Positions 10,301 to 19,962 of a stretch of 64,000 nt of DNA are shown here, one piece after another. Location: contig LATX02000035.1 in the NCBI GenBank assembly GCA_001466705.2, positions 930,001 through 994,000 on the forward strand. Reading direction: 5' to 3'. The translations under genes were made by a program, and so were the position numbers. The notes under the pieces were generated by a model. That model ran no database searches. It was given only the letters and a program-made list of their open reading frames with translations, and was not told the DNA's origin. Source of the stretch: Moniliophthora roreri. Taxonomy: Eukaryota; Basidiomycota; Agaricomycetes; Agaricales; Marasmiaceae. The first letter of the stretch is position 1; each line of letters opens with the position of its first letter.

Positions 10301-11898
10301 TCAGAGCGGGAATGCTAGGGATCGTACAGCCGCTATCCAAGACGCCGCAGCGTCAGGGAACTCCCATACCATCGCACCGCCAGCTAGAAATTTATGTTAG
10401 TTTCCACTACCACCGCCACAGACAGCCAGAGATACTTACACCATCCCTTGGCCTTTGCTGAATCAAGACAGGTGGCAAGGAGAGAAGTACTCATGAAACC
10501 ATTTGCTGCACTCCTGTGGATCGGTTGGTTAGCAATCGCTGATATCTATCTTGTTGCTCATACAAAAACTCACCCTTGAGTTGCCGGTTTCCCGATTACC
10601 AGTTTATTAAGAGGTACGCCGCTATCGGCGATCTCAAAAAGAGAGGAGTGGGGCCATGTACTAGAAGATTCGGTAAGAAGGCCATCGCAAGTGGTGTATT
10701 CCATTGTCCCCTCTTCCAAAAGAGTTAATTCGAGTTCCGCTGATAGCCTCCAAAAGACTCACGATTGTAGAACTAATGCCAACTGCATTCAGTCATCTGC
10801 GGCGACAAGATCTATTGATCGCACTTACCTGAACATTGTACCAGTCGATTAAATTTCCTACAGCCGAATCAATTGCCAAGTAAGCCTTCCCACCGAATTT
10901 CTCAGGTGAGAACCTAGAAAAGAAACGGCATCAAGTTCGGATCTTTGGTGAATTATTCTCGATTTTTTTCTTACCAAGGCGCAACAGCTGTTCGAATTAG
11001 TTTGTTCTGTCATCTCTTCAAAGCGATGAAATTTCGGACTTACGTGCATGAGTAAGAATATAGGTACCTTTCGGAAGCTGCTCCCGCATTTGCCGTGTGA
11101 AGTCAGCAAGCCAGGTCTGCAAATGCGAAGCCGTCGGCTAAGGAAGTGAGGATGAATGCGGGGGGGAAGCTTTACCTCTGCTGACCCGTCACCGGCATTC
11201 ATTGCATTGAAGTCCTAGGGAGTGCTTCAGCATCCTCTGAACACGTATCGAACAGAGGGCTCACCTCATAGTCTATGTCGACCCCATCCAAGTCGTATTG
11301 TTTGACCCACGCCGCCATCGTGTTAGCAGTCTTGATAGGATCAGCACCCGAAGAGGTAGGCGCATCCGTTGCGCCAAACAACGATACAATAAGCTTGATT
11401 CCAGCGGCTGCGTACTCTTCCTTGATTCTAGAACGCTCAGTGGTACTGAGCTGGGTCCATTCGGATGCCTAGAGGTGGAAGCATCATTAGCATTTAAGAT
11501 TCGACCGGTGGTTCAATTTGAGATACCTTATCAAATGCACCTGCTGTGAGCAGAAAAGATAGCGCGCTACGTGTTTCGTCAAATACTGAGCAAAAGTAGT
11601 AAGAGAAAAAGTCCAATTACAAAACATTGTATCCCTGAGCTCGGTGAATTAGAAAGATAAAACTGGGTCACTCAAAGAAACAACGTACGACGACTTGCTC
11701 GACTGGTGGTGGGCCCGTAATTCCAGACACGAATTTGTCGCTGTAGATCACGAAACGTGGTGCGTCCGGGACAGCGTTAGCGTATGGAACAACCCCAGAG
11801 CCTGTCGAATTGCTATGGATCCTATCAATAGGAGACGCGTTGGCACCACCTAGCAAGGCTAAGAAGCCAAGGACGACGTTGGGGTTGAGTGCAAACAT
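10301..11898 (-). CDS. secreted GH18 family glycoside hydrolase (chitinase-like), paralogue A
   Basis: Intron-rich gene (12 exons by my reading) encoding about 326 residues, all in frame. GH18 enzymes hydrolyse beta-1,4-GlcNAc linkages in chitin or, in the endo-N-acetylglucosaminidase branch, N-glycan cores. The protein starts with a signal peptide (MFALNPNVVLGFLALLGGANA). The catalytic signature DGVDIDYE (DxxDxDxE, residues about 149-156, Glu as acid/base) is intact. It is preceded by the beta-strand 'GIKLIVSLFGATDAP', and followed by 'YILTHAPVAPWFSPEKFGG', 'IDWYNVQFYNQ' (the conserved active-site Tyr/Gln region) and 'GGAMVWEFPD' near the end. Three microexons are used: 14 nt (11621-11634), 13 nt (10975-10987) and 10 nt (10763-10772). 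One acceptor is an AG 3 nt beyond a nearer CAG. The second GH18 gene at 14914-16522 is its paralogue; A has one extra intron and lacks another. Substrate is not deducible. Confidence 0.87.
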
Positions 11899-12770
11899 CG
11901 TGTGCTGAAGTCGGGTTTGAAACCACTACTGGAGGAGTAGCTGCCGAATCTCCAAGTCATATGTACGGTTTCTTATAGCTGTGCGTTTCTGAACGCAAGA
12001 GTAGAATCAAGTATGGAGAACAAAGGACCATATGCATGCACTTCTCGCGGCATATGACATCAGATGAACCCAAGCTGCGTGGCGGGGAATAGCAGGACGA
12101 GCACAAATGGGTTGCAAGCGGGGTATGTTGAGAAATTGAACCGGTTCCATATGGATCGTAACCATGTCAGTGAGAATCGACGTGATGAGTTTTGAAATGA
12201 GAATGGAGGCGTTCGGAAGAAGACCTCGAGGAAGACATAAACAGCAGGTAGAGAAGTCCCGGATGTCCAAGACAACAAGACAAGTACTTGTACTCCAAGG
12301 TCCATAAGCGATATATGAACGCAGATGCTGCGGGTATATTCCGTTTCAGAGCCAGACGACGCTGGGAAGGACCATCGCAAACAGCATTGGGTCCTACGAG
12401 CACAAACAGGGTCGCCTTCCATTTACTGTGCTCCACAAACACGATGTCATCCCAGGATGCATCCACGAAAGGAAACTGTCACCTGATGGTGAGACAGTCG
12501 TTCCGATTTGCCTTGCATTACTGTAATAGGTGTCACCGAAGCTTCAATGTCTCAGTTGGTTACGACGACATGGCTTACACTCGACACGATGACGCAGCCA
12601 AATCAAAGTCCATGTTTCCTTATTTTCCGGAACGACTGTAACACGTAGACCACAATGCCTCGCGCTGAACCTATCCATAATCAGACATACGAACAATTAC
12701 ATCGCTGAATATACATAATGATACAATATATGCAGTCATACCAGTGTCTTTGGTGAAACACATCTAGCCA
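11899..12770. other. intergenic, 872 nt, GH18 A promoter and 3' flank of the Tag1-like gene
   Basis: Apart from the TATA-like element there is nothing convincing. Overlapping minus-strand frames at 12007-12466 and a plus-strand frame at 12288-12641 show no domain or signal peptide and look fortuitous. Confidence 0.55.
11972..11977 (-). promoter_or_regulatory. TATA-like box of GH18 gene A
   Basis: TATAAG on the minus strand, 74-79 bp upstream of the ATG at 11898. The paralogous gene B has TATAAA at the same distance from its ATG, which supports both. Confidence 0.5.
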
Positions 12771-14734
12771 TTAGTCAGTAGGACGAGTCCAGTAGTCCGA
12801 GAACAAGTTTCTCTTCCCGATTCTAACGCTTCCCTTGAAAGGCAAATCACTCAAAACCATCCCGTCACCATGCTCGGGGCCGGGAAGAGGCAAGCCTTGA
12901 ACCAATACCCCAACATCTGTCGAGCCAAGAATACCCGCGAGCGCACCGTCTCTACCGAATATGACCTGCGATAACAATGAGGATAATAGGATGTCATTAT
13001 AACATAACGACTCACCTTGCCTACAAAGTCACTGAACTCTTGATGTCTATCGGGCAAGACTTCCAATGGAACATCGACAATCTTTGCCGTAACAGCAAAG
13101 GTGGCTCCATCTCCATCCTCGGGCTCCACAGCAACGCAACGTGAGACGAGCCAGTCATCGGGTCTGATATGTCCAAAAGCCTTCTCAGGCAATGGATCTG
13201 GTAGAGGACGTCTCGGAGGTGGACTGCTGCTCAAGGAGTCTGGCACCTCCCCGTCGAATACCAGAACGTCTGGAAGAACCCTTTTAACATCGAGTCCAAC
13301 GTTCATTCCAGGAGGGAGCACGATCCTTCCATAAACCGTGCCACTTGCAAGGAAGGTATTCCCTGGTTTAATCTTCATGTCATGTATGGTAACGTTACGA
13401 AGTATGCGTGGCCTAACATTGGGGGGAGGGAAATCGACATCAACCTCCAGATCTGGGACTAAGGGCGTAGAAATGACAATAGGATTTGATAGAGCAGTGA
13501 GGTACCGAGAAATGAACGTGGACAGTAGGGGCAGTGCTTCTGGGGATAAAGGAAGAACACGACCCGATATGTCCAGAGTTATGTTCGGGTGAGTAAGGTT
13601 GAATGGCTTAGATGTAACGGATGCAACTGGGATCGGCGAGGATGTGTTCGACACTAAGGAGACGATGAAAGGTAAGGACGGCGTCGTGAGTGCAAAGTTT
13701 GGTGGTGCAGGGTCTACAACCGTTGCAACAGCATCGATCATGAGGTGGTCCGTGACCGTGGATAGGGTAAAATTACACAGAGTAATGAGTTCTGCGATGG
13801 ATGGGAATGGCGTGTTTTTTCCCGGTTGTGGAAAACCTGGCAGTAAAGGTACTGGAAGTGTAGAATTAGAGGCGAGGTAGCACGCCTAAATGATCAACTT
13901 ACTCTTCATTGTAAGTAAGGTCTTGACATCGCTCATCGTACGATGTAGCATTCCCCTCCAAGAATCCCCGTGCAGGCGGCCACCTTGGACGTCAAGATTC
14001 GCCACTTCGGTCCTGACGGCTACATGGCCCAACCTCCATGTTTCACGAGCAAAATCAATGAGGGCTGAAGTATTGTGCGTGGGCCTCATCAACACTGGTG
14101 TGGATACACGGTGCAACCAGCTGTGGTCTGAGGGCGGGTCGGCGGTGAGATGAATGTCTAAGGGAGGAATGTCTAGGGAGGCAAGAACGATTGTAGTGTC
14201 ATATTGAGATGTGATATTTATGGTAGAAGTCTTGACTGTGACTTGGTGCAACTCCTGTATTCCCCATCGCCCGAGTGACTTCCAAATGTTTTTCAGAAAG
14301 CCGTCACCTCCATCCGGGTCTCTATTCACCCCGAGAACTGAACCAGCATCTACGCCCACCCTTCCCTCTACATTAACCCACATGCCCTCGGTCCATGACG
14401 TGTTTATAACGATAACTTTCTGTGGCCCTTCAAATACCACAGCTCGGTGCAGGACGTCCTCGGGGGATAAATCGGATGCTCGTGACACATAAGACCAGGT
14501 CAACAATGCAAAAACGATAAATGCAATGATACAGAGAATTAATGTCCCAAGAAATACGTTCAGAAGGGTTGTTGTGATATTCCTGTGAGGATAAGAGGGT
14601 GTAGTATCGAGTTCTGAACTTGAACCTCCTGCCGAACTACCAAGGAGTGGAGTGCGTTCTGTTGGCTCATCTTGGGCCTTTCCTTTGCCCTTGTCAACTC
14701 TGGCACTGCTATTAGATTCTTCGTCAGAGTTCAT
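12771..14734 (-). CDS. Tag1-like vacuolar single-pass membrane protein
   Basis: Three exons (14734-13903, 13851-13016, 12965-12771) sum to 1863 nt, 620 residues. I chose the ATG at 14734 (MNSDEESN); the frame is open up to an ATG at 14878 but that extension is non-descript. The N-terminal cytosolic part (about 75 residues) contains the acidic dileucine ERTPLL, an AP-3 type vacuolar sorting signal. One transmembrane helix follows (TTLLNVFLGTLILCIIAFIVF region), then a long luminal domain rich in beta strands with many NxS/T sites. Layout and wording ('VVFEGPQKVIVINTSW', 'GMWVNVEGRVGVDAGSVLG') resemble yeast Tag1 (YLR173W) relatives, often labelled 'pre-rRNA processing protein' in basidiomycete annotations without basis. 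Tag1 helps end autophagy from the vacuole in yeast. Family assignment is from memory of its architecture, hence moderate confidence; the gene structure itself is solid. Confidence 0.65.
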
Positions 14735-14913
14735 GTCGTGTGGGTCATGGAAGATGGCAGGAATTGTGGTAGAAACATCCCACCACACCCCCGAGGCAGT
14801 AGGTGTGGCACGTGTTGCGCAAAATTTCCACGCCCTCCGACTCCCGACTCCCGATTTTACTGTACATTGAACTTGCAATTGCAGAAACGAAATATTTACA
14901 ATAATCTACAAAT

Positions 14914-16522
14914 CTACACAGGCCACGATTTGGATCTTACGGTAGTAATCCAGGAACTTCCAGCATGAGGGTATTGCCAAGCCATAGCGCCTCCATCTAC
15001 GATTTTGAGATTGAGCAAGGAAGGAATGATTCAAGTGTAAAACAAAATACGTACTCCATCCCTGGTTCTTAGCAGTTTGAAGGCAGGTCGCAAGTGTACT
15101 TGCGTCGATATATCCATTGTTTGCGTCACTTTAATCTCCATTTATCAATAAATTTTGAGTACCAAAGCTGAGCTAGTGCGCACCCAGTTGTCGCCGGCTT
15201 CCCAATTACTAGCTAAAGTATGGTACAATGTGAGAAATGAGAATGCCGATTATTTAGTTTAGAGCTCGCAAACCTTTGACAAAGGAACACCACTCGCAGC
15301 GATTTGGAACAATGCTGACTTGGGCCAGGTATTCGAGGAGGTAGTCAAAAGTCCATTGCAGGTTGTATATTCAGAAGTACCCTCTGTTCATTCGTTATAC
15401 TCCAGTGCAGATTCTCAACAGTTGGTGAGAAACTTACGATTGTAGAACTATTTCGAAAGACAGGTCAACGGAGATGCATTGAAGAACTTTTGAAATTTAC
15501 CTGAACGTTATACCAATCTATCAAGCTTCCGACCGAGTTGTGAACAGTTAGATAGGCGCCACCACCAAATTTCCCTGGTGAGAACCTGTGACGGCTGTGA
15601 GCGTAACAAGTGGACATGTCAGGGGTGCCTACCAAGGTGCAACAGCTTTCAAACAATATCACATTAGAGGATTTCATACTCGTGTACTAAACAACTCACG
15701 GGCATGAGTGAGAATGTATTGTCCTTGCGGGAGTTGAGCCCTCAGCTGCTTCGTGAAGTTGATAAGCCAGGTCTCTGCCTTTCCGTTGCCAGCATCGATG
15801 GCATTAAAGTCCTGGTCATGAAGACTCTTAGCCTGTCTTGGGGGCAAAGATTAAGAAATATCAACCTCATAGTCAACGTCTACACCGTCGAGGTTGTACT
15901 GCTTGACCCAGTCTGCAAACTTGTTCGCAGTGGCAATAGGGTCCGCGTTCGACGAGGTCGGGGCGTCCGTAGCTCCAAAGACAGAAACAACAAGTTTGAT
16001 CCCGGCGGCAGCATACTGTGACTTGATCGATGCCCGTTCATCTGCAGTAAGAGTAGTCCATTCATAGGCCTATGGATTTATTTAACATTCACCAAGTGAT
16101 CAAGCGCTGGATGACAGGAAACAAACCTTGTCCCAGGCTCCCTCGAGAAGAAGGAAGGAAAGGCAGCTGTGAAACAGACAAGTGTCAAATGGAAGTTGAA
16201 TGACGACAAAACAACACGTACACTACATTGAAACCCTGATTGGCATAACTTTAGCCTTCTGATACACCAACAAGCTACATCACGAGATTCTCACCTTCAG
16301 CGAAGAAACAGAGGGCGGACCGTTTGTTCCTTGTACGTATGTATCGGTGTAGACAACCCAATGCGGAGCAGCAGGGGCCGCACGAGCTAGAATATCTCGA
16401 GCTTGATGATCGAGTCCCTCAAAGCTGGTAACGGTAGTATTGACGGGGTAACCGTACACGCGTCCGAGGAAGCTCAAGAATGCGAGGCTAATTCCGATTG
16501 CAGAGAAGGAGAAGGCCACCAT
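14914..16522 (-). CDS. secreted GH18 family glycoside hydrolase (chitinase-like), paralogue B
   Basis: Twelve exons encode about 333 residues, in frame throughout. The N-terminus is a signal peptide (MVAFSFSAIGISLAFLSFLGRVYG). The catalytic DGVDVDYE motif (residues about 155-162) is intact. Other conserved blocks are 'GIKLVVSVFGATDAP', 'YILTHAPVAPWFSPGKFGG', 'IDWYNVQFYNQ' and 'GGAMAWQYPHA'. Three microexons of 14 nt (16222-16235), 13 nt (15633-15645) and 10 nt (15438-15447) occur at exactly the positions seen in paralogue A; the 10-nt exon is identical in sequence in both and encodes FYN plus one base. Exon 9 shares 27 of 36 residues with A, so the duplication is not recent. B lacks A's intron after 'GNGKAE' but has one after 'GVPLSK'. 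The C-terminus ends VRSKSWPV. It could be a chitinase or an endo-beta-N-acetylglucosaminidase; no chitin-binding module is visible. Confidence 0.88.
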
Positions 16523-18789
16523 TGCTCGTATTCAGTTCTGTGAGAGAAGAGTGGAGCTAGTGGAGCAGCTAGTTATTCATGTCACTGTTTGTGCGATTTT
16601 ATATCTCCAGGAGAAGGAATGTCGGACAAACTCCTTCGACTCTAATGCAGAGATGACACGTCGAAGGCCTATGCGTGGGAGGAGTTGAGTGTGCTCTCTG
16701 GGCGTACTGGGTAGACGAAGGCCTGTGGAGGACAAAAAGAGGATAACTTGGAAGGACTTGCAGTATGGCGAGGACTACTTGCGCATGTGGACACCCCGTA
16801 AGTTTATGTGCAAGGAAACGGGATAATACGGAAAGATGATATACAGTTGAACCTCTGCCGGTGGTGAACATATGGATGGACTGATTAAGAGGTAGAAAGA
16901 GAGACCCAATACGACCTTGGTGGCGCAAGTACACGCTGCCCAGATGGGAAGGCTTCGAGTTTTCGGGGACCTTCGATTATTGCAAAACATATACCATTGG
17001 TTGATATGTCGTCGACGATGAAATGACGAGTCATTCACATGGGCCCGTCGTGGTCAGCTAGCCTACGCGGAGATACGCCCAAAGTTAGAATCGTTACTCA
17101 TCGAAGGATCAACAGGACCTTTGAAGCATTGCAAATTTAGAGCCAGAGTTAAAATTTAGCGATAAGACGCAGCAGTAAGAGTGCCTGCGCATCCGAGAGA
17201 TAACATGGAAGTGAACCATGTCCAGAGATTTACCGAATACTAATACAAAAGACCAGGAGGTTTCAAATGAAAGCGCGCGTTCTTCGCGGCTTCGCGCTCA
17301 CGATAACATGAGGTTCACTGATCAGGCTCACGAGCCGGTGATCCGAGTTGACCAAGACTTGAACAACTAAATAAGCTACAATAGGTCAATCAATTCGCGA
17401 TCATAGAGTAGTGAAACGCACGAGTCTCATCAAGGTTGCTTGCCATGTGGATATCTGTCCCCGGCGATTAAGCATATACGCAAAGCCCGCACCAACTCCA
17501 AGTAGCACGAGGAACTAGTGACTTGAGGCACTTGCTGTGATACTCAGGACAAACACGAAGATGGGCGTCCCTCGAATCGTCGAAATAAGTACAATTCGAA
17601 TTCTGGTCTTTGATCATCTTCGCGATTTGCGCTCCTGTAGGTGAGGCCAAAACGAGTATTGACTGTGCTCGCATGACAGAAATACTATGACTATTCACAC
17701 GAAGCCCTCTGCGACCACCAGGATGCGCTCCTTGTCGCGGAGATCACGGAAGGTTCGCCTCATATCGGTTCCGTCCAAAGGGTTTGCTCGTCAAGAGGGT
17801 TCTATAATGGCAGTTCGTGAGACGAAATGTCTCATTCAGGTAGAAGATGGAATCCTTTGATAAACCCGACGGTCAAGCTGTCAACCTGATGAGCAACGAG
17901 TGTGTATCTTGGGTGATCGTAGGGCTGATACCAAAGCAAGTCTGGTCTGATCGGAAAATAATCGTTCAGAGAACGGAGGCCTTGACTTCTGGTCCACCTA
18001 CCACGGAGTATGACGGCCAAATTGTATGATGTTCCAAAGTGCTCTCCTCGTATGAGGAATCAAATTTTAAAGAACATGTTGCTTGTCAGAAGGACTTCTG
18101 AAGGCACCTTCCTGGGAGATCGGGACGAAGGCAAGGAACCTTTGAAATCGGGGCTCGCACTCCAACCTTGCGACGTTGAATCCTCTTGATTGACTGGGGA
18201 CCGCTTAATAGCGTCGAACTTTTTATCCAGGCAGCGAAATGAGTTGGCAAAGGCTGGCAATGGGATCTTTATTCCGCTGTTAACTCTTGATCGTGGGAAT
18301 GCCCTGAAACCTGGCTGGTCTTGGGATCAATTTTGGATATGAATGACTCCCATAATGAAGGCTAAAAGATGTACGGACGTACCTTTTGTCACAAATCTTT
18401 CCAGAAAGCGGACACGAGGCTAGATGCCGACTCCGAGTTGCCAGTCTACCGCGCATTGGCATCAGGAAACCGTCAGGGTGGTTACCGTTTAGTGTCGTGT
18501 AGGTGGCTCACTCGAGGAAGAAAGCCCAGTTTACAGTATATAGAGCAATAAGCGGTAATTTGGAAGGTCGTGGTCGAGAACAAAGCTGAAGCTAGCGGCG
18601 ACTCGGTGGTAACTAATTTTCTTCAAACGATCGGCTTTCTGATCGCCGTCGGCAATCTTCGGATGTTTTGTGATTCACGAGGCAACGCCTAAATGGAATT
18701 CATTCAGTTATAAGTAATGAGCCGTTCTTTTTTTCCTTCTTTCTCTTTACTAGACCCTTGCGCATCGTTCTTGCTTTGTCGCTACTACT
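16523..18789. other. gene-poor region, 2.27 kb
   Basis: The first 100 nt are the GH18 B promoter. The rest has many stops in all frames and only short open stretches. One minus-strand stretch (about 17832-18020) reads 'DYFPIRPDLLWYQ' and 'VDSLTVGFIKGFHLLPE', faintly like the 'HPD...V..L..GF..GF' segment of fungal recombinase or retroelement ORFs, but it is too short and broken to call. No terminal repeats seen. It may be decayed mobile DNA. Confidence 0.4.
16598..16603 (-). promoter_or_regulatory. TATA box of GH18 gene B
   Basis: TATAAA on the minus strand (context GATATAAAATCG), 76-81 bp upstream of the ATG at 16522. Its spacing matches the TATA-like box of paralogue A. Confidence 0.6.
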
Positions 18790-19639
18790 ATGCCCCCTGC
18801 AAGCCATCTCAAGGAATCTCATATAAACCATCAAGCAGAGCTCCCCGTTCCGGTTTCAACGACGTATGCAGGTCTCAATCACCCCTGTCCAAGTAATGGG
18901 AACTCATGGCAGATGTTGTCTTTTGATATAGTAAACTGGAGGAGGCACTCAAGAAGATGTCAAAGCAGGCTGCTCAGTACGAATACCAGATGAAAGAACT
19001 CGAGGTGAATTTTAAAAACGTCCAGTTCATTCGCCACTGATTAACGCCATTCATCTTGCAGCACAAGTTCTCTGAAAGTTTGAGCAATTTCAGGGCCATT
19101 GATAGCCTCTTGCAGGAAGCATTTACGGGTCTCAAGGTGAGTAAAAAACTCTTCGCTGGCAGGAATCGTCGCTAAGGACACCGTTTAGCGAAACTCTAAG
19201 AGGGCCGACAGAGCTCTGAATTCACAAGTCCCTGCCATCACTCAAGAACTCGACGAATCCCTACTAGTACTGAATGAGTTGGCGCAGACACTGCCCACAA
19301 TACAAACGCAGGTGACAGAGATACGGTCTGTCTACGACACCGGTCGCAGAAAGGTGTGTCATGCTGTCACTATGCATAGTTGGAGTATTCACATGCCACT
19401 TTGCACAGGCGCAATATTTAGTGGAAGACCTTACATGGTTAAATACAGAATTCTACGAGCGTTGGAGAAGAATCATTTTCACATCCACTAGTCCGGTTTC
19501 GTTTCGGTGGAAGGTTTTCATGCGCTTCTTGTTCACCATTTCCTTCGTCGTCTGCTGCTGGCTCGCTTGGATAGCCCTCATGGGTGGATATCGGGCTTAT
19601 CGTCACAAGCTCGTTTGGGGTGAACGCCTCATGTCATGA
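18790..19639 (+). CDS. coiled-coil protein with a C-terminal membrane anchor, function unknown
   Basis: Five exons (18790-18863, 18932-19004, 19062-19136, 19189-19353, 19409-19639) sum to 618 nt, 205 residues. I do not recognise the family. A short N-terminal tail (MPPASHLKE...) is followed by helical, heptad-like sequence from about residue 26 to 110: 'KLEEALKKMSKQAAQYEYQMKEL' in part, then 'RNSKRADRALNSQVPAITQ' and 'ELDESLLVLNELAQ'. A Trp/Arg-rich linker 'LTWLNTEFYERWRRI' precedes one strong transmembrane helix ('FMRFLFTISFVVCCWLAWIAL') about 28 residues before the C-terminus, and a basic tail (YRAYRHKLVWGERLMS). This layout resembles SNARE-like or organelle-shaping coiled-coil proteins with a C-terminal anchor, but no SNARE zero-layer residue pattern is clear. 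All splice sites are canonical, so it is a real gene. Confidence 0.7.
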
Positions 19640-19962
19640 TCCCCGCGATTCTCGCCCCTGTGCAGCACTAGTCGGCTCCATAATGGGCAGACAAGCTGCT
19701 ATTCCTTTCTTTCGTGTCACTACGCGTCACCAACGCAACTATTTCTGGCAGTATGCTCAGAATCACGGTCATTGCTGTACGGTCCTTTTTGCTTTGCCAT
19801 ACATTTACCCCCATTACATCTCTTTCCCGCTTTCATAACTTATTAATTGCTTTTACATTATACCGTCAAATCATCCACAAGTTGTACCATCACCTGTAAT
19901 TACACTTATATCATGTCTTGTACAATACCAGTTTCGTACAACAAAACTAGTCGCGAAAGGCA
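19640..19962. other. intergenic, coiled-coil gene to VPS5
   Basis: About 320 nt, AT-rich towards the right end, serving as 3' flank of one gene and promoter of the next. No further feature seen. Confidence 0.6.

Noticed and set aside
10301..11898. GH18 gene A as a pseudogene, because several frames are broken by stops
   Set aside because: Once the three microexons and an acceptor 3 nt beyond the nearer CAG are used, the whole protein reads through in frame with the catalytic motif intact.
13101..13880. Plus-strand open frames opposite the Tag1-like gene
   Set aside because: They mirror the codon pattern of the minus-strand exons and show Ser/Gly/Thr-rich low complexity with no domain.
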